Below are positions 24,736 to 34,100 of a stretch of DNA of 64,000 nt, piece by piece. Below the pieces are notes generated by a model. It saw only the letters and a list, made by a program, of their open reading frames with translations. It made no database searches and was not told the DNA's origin. The position numbers were made by a program, and so were the translations under genes. Numbering within the stretch: position 1 is the stretch's first letter; each line of letters starts with the position of its first letter. This DNA comes from Bacillota bacterium (lineage in GTDB: Bacteria; Bacillota; Limnochordia; Darwinibacteriales; JAAYFS01), in the NCBI GenBank assembly GCA_012728115.1, contig JAAYFS010000023.1, positions 1 through 64,000 on the forward strand, given 5' to 3'.

Positions 24736-25344
24736 TTGAAAATTTTAATTGTAGGCGATACAATCGATCCTCGGTTGTACGATCACTTTCAACGAAGTCG
24801 GTTCCCCGAGGATATTGAATTTATTATCTCCGTAGGAGATCTTCCTGGGTGGTATTTGTCTTACTTAATGTCGGTCTTTAATGTCCCCCTTTACTATGTG
24901 CGCGGAAATCACGACACTGCTTACGAGGAAGAACCTCCTGAAGGAGGTATTAATATTGATGGCAAGATCACTAAAATTAAAGGCCTAAATATCCTAGCCT
25001 TCGAAGGTAGCATGCACTATTTTTCACCAAGGGCAATTCAGTATACCGAAAGGCAAATGTGGTGGAAATGGCAACGCTTAAGACCAAAGGTTTTTTTGCG
25101 CCGTAAAATCGATATGATCGTAACTCATGCTCCGCCCTATGGAATCCATGATGGTGAAGATCAAGCCCACAAGGGTTTTTTATGCTTTTCCCAAATGATC
25201 CATAAATACAAACCTCGTTTTTTTATTCACGGGCACACTCATCTTAATTACGGCAGAAATCAAAAACGCGTTGACATAGTTAACGACACTATGGTGATTA
25301 ACGGTTATGGTCACTATATTTTGGATGTAGAGAATCCCTGCTAA
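24736..25344 (+). CDS. Calcineurin-like metallophosphoesterase
   Basis: A protein of 202 residues with metallophosphoesterase motifs: ILIVGDTID, SVGDLPG, YYVRGNHDT, IVTHAPPYG and IHGHTHLNYG. These residues bind a two-metal centre and hydrolyse phosphodiesters; the physiological substrate cannot be read from the sequence. The start is TTG, with GGTGGAGGG upstream. It is the first gene of an apparent three-gene run with a ParB-like protein and endonuclease III (gaps of 35 and 29 nt). Confidence 0.9.
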   Translation: MKILIVGDTIDPRLYDHFQRSRFPEDIEFIISVGDLPGWYLSYLMSVFNVPLYYVRGNHDTAYEEEPPEGGINIDGKITKIKGLNILAFEGSMHYFSPRAIQYTERQMWWKWQRLRPKVFLRRKIDMIVTHAPPYGIHDGEDQAHKGFLCFSQMIHKYKPRFFIHGHTHLNYGRNQKRVDIVNDTMVINGYGHYILDVENPC

Positions 25345-25379
25345 ATTGAAACACTCTTGCCACCTTAGGAGGTGAGCGT

Positions 25380-26321
25380 TTGATTTTCAGTAGAAACACT
25401 GCCGAATCTTTCAATGTTACCCACGCAAAGAAACAACTTACTGATTCAATTGATCTCGGTTTGAGAACAGTTGAAGTGAAGAAAATTGTTGGTTCAGTAA
25501 ATCGATGGCAAGATTTTGATTCACATTTTCGCATCCGAAATAAATCCACCCGTTCTCGGTATGACCGCATAAAAAGAGCGATGGAAAAAGGTGAAATCTT
25601 ACCGCCTGTTAATCTTTATAAAATTAAAGATAAGTACTATGTCGTAGATGGAAACCATCGCGTTTCAGCTGCTAAAGAAATAGGGCAAATATTTATTGAC
25701 GCTCATGTAATTGAATTTTTACCACCAGCTGATAGCAAAGAGCACCTACTTTGGCGCGAAAAATCATCTTTCGAACGCAGAACCCATCTAGGAAACATCG
25801 AATTTTCGGAACTTGGTCTTTACGATAAACTTCTAACACAGATCGAAGAATTCCAAAAAGAAGAAAGCGCAAACCTCGGGTATGAGATTTCTTTCGTGCG
25901 AGCGTCTCAATTATGGTACCACGATGTTTATTTGCCTGTTATAAAGCAAATTCAACAAGAGAAACTTTTAGATCAATTCGTAGGCCGAACTGAAGCAGAC
26001 CTCTTCTTGTATGCTACCTACCATAGGATTGCCAAGAGCCGATTAATGAATGAAAACGTCTCGTATCGCGAAGCGCTAGCTGATTTTCGCCCTACGCCCC
26101 ACAAGACACTCAGAGAAAAGATAATAGAGCTGATTTCCAACCTCTTTAACACTCCCGATGAAGTTGAGAAATGCTCTCATGGACTAATAATTGACGAGGA
26201 TGGATTAGTCAGAGTTACTCTAGAATGTAAAGGACGCGGTTGTTCAAAATGCAAAAATAGAACTAATGCTGCTGAAACCATCCTAGTTGATGAAGACCAT
26301 ACTCGTTTAGATCTTTTGTAG
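25380..26321 (+). CDS. ParB N-terminal-like domain protein with C-terminal Cys cluster
   Basis: A protein of 313 residues. Residues of about 35-120 resemble the ParB/Srx nuclease-like fold, with IKRAMEKGEILPPVNLYKI and the signature VVDGNHRVSAAKE. The middle part is helical (YHDVYLPVIKQIQ and EADLFLYATYHRI). The C-terminus carries four Cys (CSHG, then CKGRGCSKC) that could bind a metal. It lacks a ParB helix-turn-helix and is far from any parA, so it is not a chromosome-partitioning ParB. The start is TTG, with TTAGGAGGTGA upstream. It sits between a phosphoesterase and endonuclease III, which weakly suggests a nucleic-acid role. Confidence 0.75.
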   Translation: MIFSRNTAESFNVTHAKKQLTDSIDLGLRTVEVKKIVGSVNRWQDFDSHFRIRNKSTRSRYDRIKRAMEKGEILPPVNLYKIKDKYYVVDGNHRVSAAKEIGQIFIDAHVIEFLPPADSKEHLLWREKSSFERRTHLGNIEFSELGLYDKLLTQIEEFQKEESANLGYEISFVRASQLWYHDVYLPVIKQIQQEKLLDQFVGRTEADLFLYATYHRIAKSRLMNENVSYREALADFRPTPHKTLREKIIELISNLFNTPDEVEKCSHGLIIDEDGLVRVTLECKGRGCSKCKNRTNAAETILVDEDHTRLDLL

Positions 26322-26350
26322 AAGCGGTTGCTTACCTAGGAGGATAATAG

Positions 26351-26983
26351 ATGAAACAGAATAAAACAAAAATCCTTTCCATCCTTTCTCAGCTTTACCC
26401 CAATCCTACCACGGAGTTAGAGTTTGAAACACCTTTTCAATTGCTAATAGCAACTATCCTATCAGCTCAATGCACTGATAAAGTAGTGAATAGGATCACT
26501 AGCGTGTTCTTTTGCGACCATCCCGATGTCTATTCAATGAGCTCCTTGACCGAAGAACAAATCGCTGGATATATAAAAAGTGCTGGCCTTTGGAAAACAA
26601 AAGCCAAGCACATTAAAATGGTCTGCGAAATTTTAATTAACGAACATCATGGTTTGGTTCCACAAACCCGCGAAGAACTTGAAAACCTTCCAGGAGTTGG
26701 ACGCAAAACAGCAAATGTAGTCTTGGCGAATGCTTTTAGTATTCCTGCAATCGCCGTTGATACCCATGTCCAAAGGGTGGCAAATAGACTAGGTTTAGCC
26801 CAATCCAAAACTCCGTTACGAACTGAAAAACAACTAATGGAATTGATCCCAAAACACCAATGGTCCGATGCGCATCATTGGTTGATCCTTCATGGAAGGC
26901 GTGTTTGTCGAGCCCAAAGACCATTATGTGATCAATGTCCTCTCCTTCCCTATTGCCCCCAAAACGGATTAAAGAGCAACTGA
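26351..26983 (+). CDS. nth: Endonuclease III
   Basis: A protein of 210 residues, a DNA glycosylase/AP lyase of base-excision repair for oxidised pyrimidines. The helix-hairpin-helix ENLPGVGRKTANVV has the catalytic Lys119, and Asp137 lies in AVDTHV. A C-terminal [4Fe-4S] cluster is bound by Cys186, Cys193, Cys196 and Cys202 in the classic C-x6-C-x2-C-x5-C spacing. The last 15 nt overlap the 3' end of the convergent antiporter operon. Confidence 0.96.
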   Translation: MKQNKTKILSILSQLYPNPTTELEFETPFQLLIATILSAQCTDKVVNRITSVFFCDHPDVYSMSSLTEEQIAGYIKSAGLWKTKAKHIKMVCEILINEHHGLVPQTREELENLPGVGRKTANVVLANAFSIPAIAVDTHVQRVANRLGLAQSKTPLRTEKQLMELIPKHQWSDAHHWLILHGRRVCRAQRPLCDQCPLLPYCPQNGLKSN

Positions 26984-29185
26984 TAAAAAGACCAGAAGTG
27001 CTATTGCGATAACTAGAGCTACGATTAATGAATCAAAACTGATATTTATTGTGTTCCAGTATGAGTCGTCAATTTTTTCTTTAAGCAATTCCTTTTGCTG
27101 CTTACGCTTTTGAATTCGTTGCATACGAGAAGCCTCGATTTTTTCAATCAACTCTTGTTCCAATTCTTTTAAGGAATCCTTTGCCGAACGAGCCTTTAGT
27201 CTTACCTTTAATTTTAGACTATCTTTACTGAAGTACTTTCTTGCCACCATAGTTTTTCGCTTTATTTCTTCAACCTCGAACCGCTTTCTAAACTTCCGCA
27301 AAGACAAGATCAGGTTTTTGAATCGCCTAAAGTCTATTTGAATTCTAAAAGCAACCACCCTTCTGCCAAATTCACGAAATTTGACAGGCACTTCTATGGC
27401 TACTTTTGCACCCCAGTAAATTATTTTCCTTATGAGCAACATAAGGTGAACATATATTTTCTGCCCGAAAATCGCTAAATCTTCTAAACGGTGCCAGATC
27501 CAATAAGCAATATATTCCACGCTTAGCCATTCAGGAATCTTGAGCTTACTACCAACCTTGGAAACTATCAATAATGCCGAAATGCCTATTACGTATGAAA
27601 GAACTGGACCAGCCAATTCCGCACCATGCCAAAATGGAACATGAGTCAAATGTTCAAGATCATGAACATCAAAACGATATATCTTGGTAGCTGGGATCAC
27701 GAGAGAATTAACCATTTTCTGAGCAAAAACTCCGATTACTAGAATTATCGCAGAATAAATACCAAAAACTGCTCGATGAGCCACACTAATATCCGTAGTA
27801 ACTTGTAAAGATTTCTCACCTTTTTTACCCAAGAAAATGCTAACCCAGAGTTTGGTAATATAGGCTGCAGTCAAACCACCAGTTACTACAAAGATTCGTT
27901 CTAACCATAAAAGGCTTTCCCAGCCTACTAGATGATATGCCTCTAAGATAGCCTCATGAATCAAAATCTTACTCACATAACCGTTAAAGCCAGGCACTCC
28001 CGTTATCCCTGCTGCTGCAATCAAGAAAAAACCAAAGGCCCATGGCATAACATTGCGTAGTCCGCCCAATTTTCTTAAATCTAGTTCGTGCGTTTTTAAA
28101 TAAACTGCACCAGCCAGTAGAAATAGAAATGATTTAAAGAATGCATGATTGATCATATGCATCCAGGCGCCAGCAAATCCAACAGCACCGCGGGTACCTA
28201 GAAAAGTACCTGCTCCAAGTGAGAAAAGAATATAACCCATTTGACTGATACTTGAGTAAGCTAAAATCTTCTTCAGTGAATTGTTGAGAATACCCATGAT
28301 CGCGCCAATAAACATCGTAATAGCACCGATCCACAAAAACACATAGCCAAAATGCTCAGAATAAACCCACAAGGCTTCATTGGATAAAGGTGTAAAGATG
28401 GTCATTAAAAAGCGAACAAAACCATAGGCACCAGTCTTTATCATCAAAGCGGAAAGCAATGCTGAGGCTGGTGAAGGCGCTACTGGATGCGCTTTCGGTA
28501 ACCAAATGTGTAACGGAATCATCCCCGCTTTGACACCGAACCCAAAGATTACAAATCCAAGCAACAACCAAGGACTGAAACCGCTAGCGATGATTTGTTC
28601 CAGGAGCGGAATAAATTCGGTAGTACCTGCGGCATGTTCAAGGAAAAATACCACAGCTAATAAACATAACCCACCGAAAACACTCATATACAAATACACA
28701 TCCCCAGCATGTAAAGAAGCATTATCCTCTTCATGAATCACCAAAACATACGCTGAAAATGTCATTAATTCAAAGAACATGAAAAGGCTAAATAGATCTC
28801 CACTTAAGAACACTCCAAGAGTTGCTCCGAGGGTAAAAATGAAATACGTGAAAAAACGGGTTCGCGAATGCTCATGGGCCATGTATTCAAAGCCAAATAG
28901 CGATGCTAAAAACCAAACTAGCGATACGATTAAGGAGAACAAACCGCTAATAAAATCTACGTTAAAACGTAAACCGAATTTCAAAAACCAAGGCAGCTCA
29001 AAAACTACAATGGTCTCTCGCACCTTTAAAAACAGAGCGATACTAATCAAGAATGTTGCCCCACTAATTGCCGCAACTAAAAAATCCCGCAGTTTTTCAT
29101 TTTTTTGTCCAACAAAATGCACAGCTACTGAGCCAAGCATCGGTAGCATAGCCATCAGAAGCGGCAATGAGCTTGTAGAACCCAT
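26969..29185 (-). CDS. Proton-translocating antiporter subunit (ND5/MrpA-N-like) with long C-terminal arm
   Basis: A protein of 738 residues, the third and longest of three ND5-like subunits in the operon. The first 550 residues are the 14-helix proton-conducting fold, with FELMTFSAYVLVIHEE, LPKAHPVAPSPASALLS and MINHAFFKSFLFLLAGA carrying the conserved Glu, Lys and His residues of the channel. Residues of about 570-715 form a strongly basic helical region, and one last membrane helix ends the chain, recalling the lateral helix plus anchor helix of NuoL/MrpA. It starts one nt into the previous stop (TAATG). Last gene of the operon; no NADH- or hydrogenase-type partner genes follow. Confidence 0.88.
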   Translation of the reverse strand: MGSTSSLPLLMAMLPMLGSVAVHFVGQKNEKLRDFLVAAISGATFLISIALFLKVRETIVVFELPWFLKFGLRFNVDFISGLFSLIVSLVWFLASLFGFEYMAHEHSRTRFFTYFIFTLGATLGVFLSGDLFSLFMFFELMTFSAYVLVIHEEDNASLHAGDVYLYMSVFGGLCLLAVVFFLEHAAGTTEFIPLLEQIIASGFSPWLLLGFVIFGFGVKAGMIPLHIWLPKAHPVAPSPASALLSALMIKTGAYGFVRFLMTIFTPLSNEALWVYSEHFGYVFLWIGAITMFIGAIMGILNNSLKKILAYSSISQMGYILFSLGAGTFLGTRGAVGFAGAWMHMINHAFFKSFLFLLAGAVYLKTHELDLRKLGGLRNVMPWAFGFFLIAAAGITGVPGFNGYVSKILIHEAILEAYHLVGWESLLWLERIFVVTGGLTAAYITKLWVSIFLGKKGEKSLQVTTDISVAHRAVFGIYSAIILVIGVFAQKMVNSLVIPATKIYRFDVHDLEHLTHVPFWHGAELAGPVLSYVIGISALLIVSKVGSKLKIPEWLSVEYIAYWIWHRLEDLAIFGQKIYVHLMLLIRKIIYWGAKVAIEVPVKFREFGRRVVAFRIQIDFRRFKNLILSLRKFRKRFEVEEIKRKTMVARKYFSKDSLKLKVRLKARSAKDSLKELEQELIEKIEASRMQRIQKRKQQKELLKEKIDDSYWNTINISFDSLIVALVIAIALLVFLSVAL

Positions 29186-30648
29186 TACATCCCTGCCCCC
29201 CTACCAAATAGGACCTCGGCGACAATAGTCGACAACTCTAACGGTATATTTACTGGAAGTAGATCAAAGATTACTGTTCCAATAGCTAAAACAATAATTG
29301 GGATCAACATCATTCGTGAAATTTCTTTCACATTTGAAAAATCTTCTGTGCTCTTTTTAAAGAAAGCATTGATAATGATCGGTAGATAGTAGACGCTGTT
29401 TAGGAGACTAGAAACCAATAAAAGGATCGCATAAATTGGATAACCTACTTCTAAGGCTCCTAAGCCTAGTAACCATTTACTTAGAAATCCTGTAAATGGA
29501 GGGATTCCGATCATAGCCAAAGACGCCATTGTAAAGCAGATCATTGTGATCGGCATTTTTTTACCCACACCGTTAAGTTCGCGAATATCCCTTTTACCTG
29601 TTTGCAAAATCAATGCTCCGGCTGCTAAGAACAAGCAAGACTTCATAATCGCATGAGCAAATACATGGAAGATATCACCGATCAAAGCTTGTTTGGACAA
29701 TAGCGCCATCCCTAGCAAGATATAACCCATTTGACCGACACTAGAATATGCAAGTCGGCGTTTTATATCAGTCTGTAATATAGCATACACCGACCCTATA
29801 ATAATCGTAATAGCAGAAATAACTAATAAGATTTTATTCCAACCAATACTAGCGATAAAATCAACGTTGTAAACGTTAAATATCACTCTTAAGAGCCCGA
29901 AAGCCCCCACCTTGAGCATCACACCAGATAGTAAGGCACTAGCTGGTGAAGGTGCAACAGGGTGCGCCTCTGGAAGCCACACATGGAGTGGAAACATTCC
30001 TGCCTTCATACCAAAGCCCGCTAAGAAGGCCAAATAGGCTAGTAACGATAAGGTAGAACCATTAGCCAGGATCCCAACGTCGGAAAACGCAACAGTTCCT
30101 GCCAATTCATATACAGCAATTATTCCAAAAAAGAGTGCTAAACCACCAGCGATGGTCATTATTAAATAAAGATTTCCAGCCTTCATCGCTTTTTCTGTTC
30201 CTTCATGGATAACTAATACAAATGACGATAAAGACATTAACTCAAAAAATAGGAAGAGTGTAACCAAATCACCCGATAGGAACGTACCAATAGTAGCCCC
30301 TAAGGTAACTAACACGAAAGCATAATAACGATTTAAATTTGTATAGCTCTTCATGTATTCTAGCGAATAAATAGAAATTAAGAACCAGACAAAAGAACCA
30401 ATGGTAGCTAAAACAACACTCAACCAATCTAATCTAAACGACAAACCAAATGGAGGTAATAATTTTGGATAAACGTATACTATCGAATCTGCATCCTTTA
30501 ATCCAACATACATACCCAAAGCCATTAAAAAAGTGATCCCCGCAATTGATATAGAAAGTATATTGCGCATTTTTTCACTCTTTTGACCCACAAAATAAGC
30601 AAACACTCCGCCAATAATTGGTAAAAAAATCATAATCATTGCATACAT
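29185..30648 (-). CDS. Proton-translocating antiporter subunit (ND5/MrpD-like)
   Basis: A protein of 487 residues with about 14 membrane helices. FELMSLSSFVLVIHEG, LPEAHPVAPSPASALLSGVMLK and VFAHAIMKSCLFLAAGA are conserved proton-channel segments of the Nuo/Mrp antiporter family. The ATG at 30648 has GGGAGGACG upstream; a longer frame back to 30711 overlaps the previous gene and lacks a ribosome binding site. It differs from classical MrpD by being one of three paralogues in one cluster, suggesting an extra ion-translocating unit. Confidence 0.87.
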   Translation of the reverse strand: MYAMIMIFLPIIGGVFAYFVGQKSEKMRNILSISIAGITFLMALGMYVGLKDADSIVYVYPKLLPPFGLSFRLDWLSVVLATIGSFVWFLISIYSLEYMKSYTNLNRYYAFVLVTLGATIGTFLSGDLVTLFLFFELMSLSSFVLVIHEGTEKAMKAGNLYLIMTIAGGLALFFGIIAVYELAGTVAFSDVGILANGSTLSLLAYLAFLAGFGMKAGMFPLHVWLPEAHPVAPSPASALLSGVMLKVGAFGLLRVIFNVYNVDFIASIGWNKILLVISAITIIIGSVYAILQTDIKRRLAYSSVGQMGYILLGMALLSKQALIGDIFHVFAHAIMKSCLFLAAGALILQTGKRDIRELNGVGKKMPITMICFTMASLAMIGIPPFTGFLSKWLLGLGALEVGYPIYAILLLVSSLLNSVYYLPIIINAFFKKSTEDFSNVKEISRMMLIPIIVLAIGTVIFDLLPVNIPLELSTIVAEVLFGRGAGM

Positions 30649-30676
30649 TTTGACGTCCTCCCTACTAGCGTCTATA

Positions 30677-32158
30677 TTATAATCCAAACAAAGCCGAAAC
30701 AGCTGGAGCAAGATATTCTAAAGGTATGCTGGAGAAAAAGCCAAAGAATACTGTTGATACCGATAGAATGATCAAGCTTAAACTTACACCCACAGATAGC
30801 GACTCCGGTTTTTGAATCCCTGAATCAGGTCCAAAAAATGCTCTGATTACGATCGGTAGATAGTACAATCCATTTAAAAAACTGCTAACTAAGAGCACTA
30901 TCACATAAAACACCTGACCGCCATCCAAGGCACCAAGACCAAGATACCATTTACTCACAAATCCATTCAATGGTGGTATACCAACCATCGATAAAGCCCC
31001 TAAGGAAAAAGCAATCATCGGTAGCGGATAAACTCGGCCAATACCATTAAGTGAATCAACTCTGCGCCTTCCCGTCAGTTTTATTATAATCCCCGCAGAC
31101 AGGAACAACATCGACTTCATTATAGCATGATTAAGGATGTGAAGTAACGAGCCTATCAAACCATTATATGTTAATAAGCCTATCCCTAAAAAGATATATC
31201 CTACTTGAGCCACCGTTGAATAGGCAAGCATCTTCTTGATATCCTTTTGGCGCATTGCCAAGATCGATCCGATAAAAATTCCTAAAGTTGACATCAACAA
31301 TAGACTAAACTCGAGTGGCACTTTATTCAAGTATTCTGGCGGTAAGACTCGAAAGATAATTTTAATAAAGACGATTATATATACTTTCACGACTAACCCC
31401 GATAGAATAGCACTCGATGTGGTTGGTGCTGACCCATGAGCATCGGGTAACCAAACATGCAACGGATAAAGAGCTGCTTTAATTGTTAGGCCTACCAACA
31501 CTAAACCAAGACTGGCTAACACATTGAGTGGGTATAAACTAAACGCCTCTGGCAATTTGGATGCAATGAAACTTAAGTTTAAATGCCCTGTAACCATGTA
31601 GATATTAGCTATTGCAAACAAGAATGCTCCCGAGCCAAGAGTACTTAAAATCAAGTACTTTACGCTTGCTTCAATGGAGAGTTTATTGCCCTGAACTGCA
31701 ACTAAGGCTGCAGCTGCTACCGAAGATATTTCCAAGAAAACATAGATATTAAAGATATCATTCGAGGCAGAAATTGCTATCAATGAAGCTATTAAAACCA
31801 AGAATAGAGCGTAATAATAATGGATTATTTTTGGTTTAACTTCACTTTCTAGCGTTCCTGAACCAAAAACTACAATTAAAAACCCGATACTAGAAACTAT
31901 TAACAAAAAAAAAGCCGAAATGCGATCGATCACAAACTCAATTCCCCAAGGGGGATTCCACCCGCCAAAATGATAGAACACCTCACCATTTTTCGCTACC
32001 ATTGCAGCTAAAAAGCCTGTGAAAACAACCAATAGGCCAGTAGATACTAACGCTATCTTGCTCGAACTCTTCCTATGTTTAACGCCTAGCATCAAAGTTA
32101 GATAAGTTCCAAAGAGAGGTACCACAACTATTAACGCTGGTAGATTATTCACTATCAT
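30677..32158 (-). CDS. mrpD: Na+/H+ antiporter subunit D (MrpD/MbhH-like)
   Basis: A protein of 493 residues with about 14 membrane helices. IYVFLEISSVAAAALVA has the channel Glu, LPDAHGSAPTTSSAILSGLVVK has the conserved Lys, and ILNHAIMKSMLFLSAG has the His/Lys pair. It directly follows the mrpC-like gene, with a 14-nt overlap, as in Mrp operons and in archaeal mbhG-mbhH. AAGGAGAA lies before the ATG. Confidence 0.9.
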   Translation of the reverse strand: MIVNNLPALIVVVPLFGTYLTLMLGVKHRKSSSKIALVSTGLLVVFTGFLAAMVAKNGEVFYHFGGWNPPWGIEFVIDRISAFFLLIVSSIGFLIVVFGSGTLESEVKPKIIHYYYALFLVLIASLIAISASNDIFNIYVFLEISSVAAAALVAVQGNKLSIEASVKYLILSTLGSGAFLFAIANIYMVTGHLNLSFIASKLPEAFSLYPLNVLASLGLVLVGLTIKAALYPLHVWLPDAHGSAPTTSSAILSGLVVKVYIIVFIKIIFRVLPPEYLNKVPLEFSLLLMSTLGIFIGSILAMRQKDIKKMLAYSTVAQVGYIFLGIGLLTYNGLIGSLLHILNHAIMKSMLFLSAGIIIKLTGRRRVDSLNGIGRVYPLPMIAFSLGALSMVGIPPLNGFVSKWYLGLGALDGGQVFYVIVLLVSSFLNGLYYLPIVIRAFFGPDSGIQKPESLSVGVSLSLIILSVSTVFFGFFSSIPLEYLAPAVSALFGL

Positions 32159-32522
32159 CGCTGATTCTCCTTAACTGCGCAATTTCATCTGCATCAACTG
32201 TGCCGTAATATGAGTGCAATTTAATAATCAACGCAAGGGCAAAAGCTGTTATACTTACCGAAACAACGATCCCAGTTAAAATCAATGCTGATGGCAAAGG
32301 ATTTACAAAAGTCACTCCTTCTCTGCCAAGTATTGGAGCGCTACCTTGATTTACATAACCGATTGCAACAAAAAACAGAAAGATCGCGGTTTCCATGATG
32401 TTCATTCCGATCACTTTCTTGATCAAATTTGAATGAGTCAGCATAACCCAAAATCCGATCAAGAACAGAATGATCGCCATCGCATAAAAAGAATTATCCC
32501 ATAATTTCACGAAATCGAACAA
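32145..32522 (-). CDS. mrpC: Na+/H+ antiporter subunit C (MrpC/NuoK-like)
   Basis: A protein of 125 residues with three membrane helices, homologous to NuoK. IGMNIMETAIFLFFVAIGY in helix 2 carries the conserved Glu, and NPLPSALILTGIVVSVSITAFALALI marks helix 3. The start is TTG with GAGGGAT upstream. It lies between mrpB- and mrpD-like genes. Confidence 0.92.
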   Translation of the reverse strand: MFDFVKLWDNSFYAMAIILFLIGFWVMLTHSNLIKKVIGMNIMETAIFLFFVAIGYVNQGSAPILGREGVTFVNPLPSALILTGIVVSVSITAFALALIIKLHSYYGTVDADEIAQLRRISDDSE

Positions 32523-32524
32523 CT

Positions 32525-32956
32525 TTATCCCTCTTTCTCATCCTCAATTAGATGATTAAATAACGTGATCATTGTACTAGCAACCTTGAACCCTATAGCG
32601 ATTGTAAGAATAAGGATTGAACCGCTACTTAAAATTCGTCCTGGAACTCCTAGAGGAAAACCTGCGATTTTATTACCCAAAAACTGAGCACCAACTAAAA
32701 CACCAACTAAACCAATTACTACGTAAACGATCGCACCGAGGCTTTCAATAATCTGAGCAATTCTTTCAGGTACCCGCTTTTCTTCTGCAACTAATCCAAA
32801 AGCGAGTACATACAAAATCAAACTGGCAGCGATAATCGTTCCGCCAGCAAAACCGCCTCCTGGTGATAAATGGCCATGAAAAACAACATAAAATCCATAC
32901 AATTGAATGAACGGAATAATAACGCGAGCAATAACTCTAACTATAATATTACGCAT
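32525..32956 (-). CDS. mrpB: Na+/H+ antiporter subunit B (MrpB/MbhF-like)
   Basis: A protein of 143 residues with four membrane helices. FYVVFHGHLSPGGGFAGGTIIAASLILY is the defining MnhB-domain motif. AAAGGAGAG precedes the ATG. Its stop codon lies two nt from the TTG of the C subunit gene, indicating coupled translation. Confidence 0.93.
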   Translation of the reverse strand: MRNIIVRVIARVIIPFIQLYGFYVVFHGHLSPGGGFAGGTIIAASLILYVLAFGLVAEEKRVPERIAQIIESLGAIVYVVIGLVGVLVGAQFLGNKIAGFPLGVPGRILSSGSILILTIAIGFKVASTMITLFNHLIEDEKEG

Positions 32957-32970
32957 AAAGTACTCTCCTT

Positions 32971-33237
32971 TTAAGAGCGCAAAACAGCGAGTAAAGCTGC
33001 AATGGCAGTCAATAATACTGTTATTTCTCCTAACGTGTCAAAAGCCCGATAATCAGTAATAATAGCCGAGACCGCATTTAGCGCGCCAGTATCCTTAACA
33101 GCATCTTCTAGATAGCGCTCTGCCACTTCATTATGAACTGGGTTATTAATATCACCAAAGGTTGGCATCTCTTGAACAACTAATAGCAACATAACCCCTA
33201 TCACCACTAATACAACGAAACCGACAAAGTTCTTCAT
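32971..33237 (-). CDS. MbhE-like membrane subunit (piece of MrpA C-terminus)
   Basis: A protein of 88 residues with two membrane helices and the pattern NAVSAIITDYRAFDTLGEITVLLTAIAALL, which corresponds to the MbhE-type C-terminal segment that is fused to MrpA in Bacillus. Here it is a separate gene, as in archaeal Mbh clusters. It overlaps the preceding gene by ATGA. Confidence 0.88.
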   Translation of the reverse strand: MKNFVGFVVLVVIGVMLLLVVQEMPTFGDINNPVHNEVAERYLEDAVKDTGALNAVSAIITDYRAFDTLGEITVLLTAIAALLAVLRS

Positions 33238-33473
33238 TTCTCCATCCTCCCAGTTCGACTAATAGCACCGAATAGTAGCAACGTTGTAACTCCTGCTCCG
33301 ATCGCCGCCTCGGTAATCGCTACGTCTGGAGATGCTAATTGCTGCCACAAAAGCGCCATAATCAGAGAATACGCAGCAAATACTATCACAGCACTAATTA
33401 GATCATTTGTGCGTCCTACCACAATCGCGCAAATGATTAGAAATAAGAGGAGGAGAAAATGCATTAAAGTCAT
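33234..33473 (-). CDS. MbhD-like (DUF4040) membrane subunit (piece of MrpA C-terminus)
   Basis: A protein of 79 residues with three short hydrophobic helices. The motif SPDVAITEAAIGAGVTTLLLFGAI is diagnostic of the DUF4040/MbhD segment, which is NuoJ-like and forms part of the ion path in Mrp and Mbh. AAGGAGGAC precedes the ATG; the stop codon of the G subunit gene abuts the start. Confidence 0.9.
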   Translation of the reverse strand: MTLMHFLLLLFLIICAIVVGRTNDLISAVIVFAAYSLIMALLWQQLASPDVAITEAAIGAGVTTLLLFGAISRTGRMEK

Positions 33474-33824
33474 CTACTTGTCCTCCTTTTTACTAACATC
33501 ATAGATATCAAAGTCGCCGTTAGCTGGTTTAATATTGGCTTGATAGGCAGATCTACCAATTAGATGGGCTGCAGTCGGATTAGTAAGCCAAATAAACCCT
33601 ATTATTAAGAGTAATTTAAGGCTTTTGGGCGAGAATCCCAAATAAAGAGCTACTCCAAGTAAAGTAAGCCCAGCACCAAGAGTGTCGGCTTTAGCCGCGG
33701 CGTGCAAACGAGTATATACATCAGGAAGACGGAGGATGCCTATCGTGCTTACAATAAAAAAGAAAACTCCAGTTACAATAAGAATAATTGATATAAAATC
33801 CCTAAAAAAAAGAATGATTGGCAA
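33474..33824 (-). CDS. mrpG: Na+/H+ antiporter subunit G (MrpG)
   Basis: A protein of 116 residues with three membrane helices. GVFFFIVSTIGILRLPDVYTRLHAAAKADTLGAGL is the standard MnhG/PhaG motif. The start is TTG, with GGAGGGG lying over the stop of the F gene. Third gene of the operon. Confidence 0.94.
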   Translation of the reverse strand: MPIILFFRDFISIILIVTGVFFFIVSTIGILRLPDVYTRLHAAAKADTLGAGLTLLGVALYLGFSPKSLKLLLIIGFIWLTNPTAAHLIGRSAYQANIKPANGDFDIYDVSKKEDK

Positions 33825-33836
33825 ACCTAGCCCCTC

Positions 33837-34100
33837 CTACCCTAATCGGCCTTTTTCAAAATATTTTGCCATACCGACCGTCATTAAAAAACTAATCAGT
33901 GCATAAACAAGCGCCACATCGAAAAAGAAATGCTGTTCGGTAGCAATAGCTATTAAAACCAAAAGAGCCACAGTCTTTGTCCCAATCAAATTGATCGCAG
34001 CCACTCTATCTGGCACCGTGGGTCCTACAACAGCACGAAATAGGCAAAAAAATAGCATAAATACCAGCGCATATGCACTATAGGTAAACACCCTAATCAT
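33837..34100 (-). CDS. mrpF: Na+/H+ antiporter subunit F (MrpF)
   Basis: A protein of 87 residues with three membrane helices. FRAVVGPTVPDRVAAINLIGTKTVALLVLIAI is the MrpF signature. It overlaps mrpE by 8 nt. Confidence 0.94.
   Translation of the reverse strand: MIRVFTYSAYALVFMLFFCLFRAVVGPTVPDRVAAINLIGTKTVALLVLIAIATEQHFFFDVALVYALISFLMTVGMAKYFEKGRLG

Noticed and set aside
28779..29228. Long plus-strand frame opposite the ND5-like gene
   Set aside because: It is antisense to a well-supported membrane protein, and its lysine/arginine-rich composition is typical of reverse translations.
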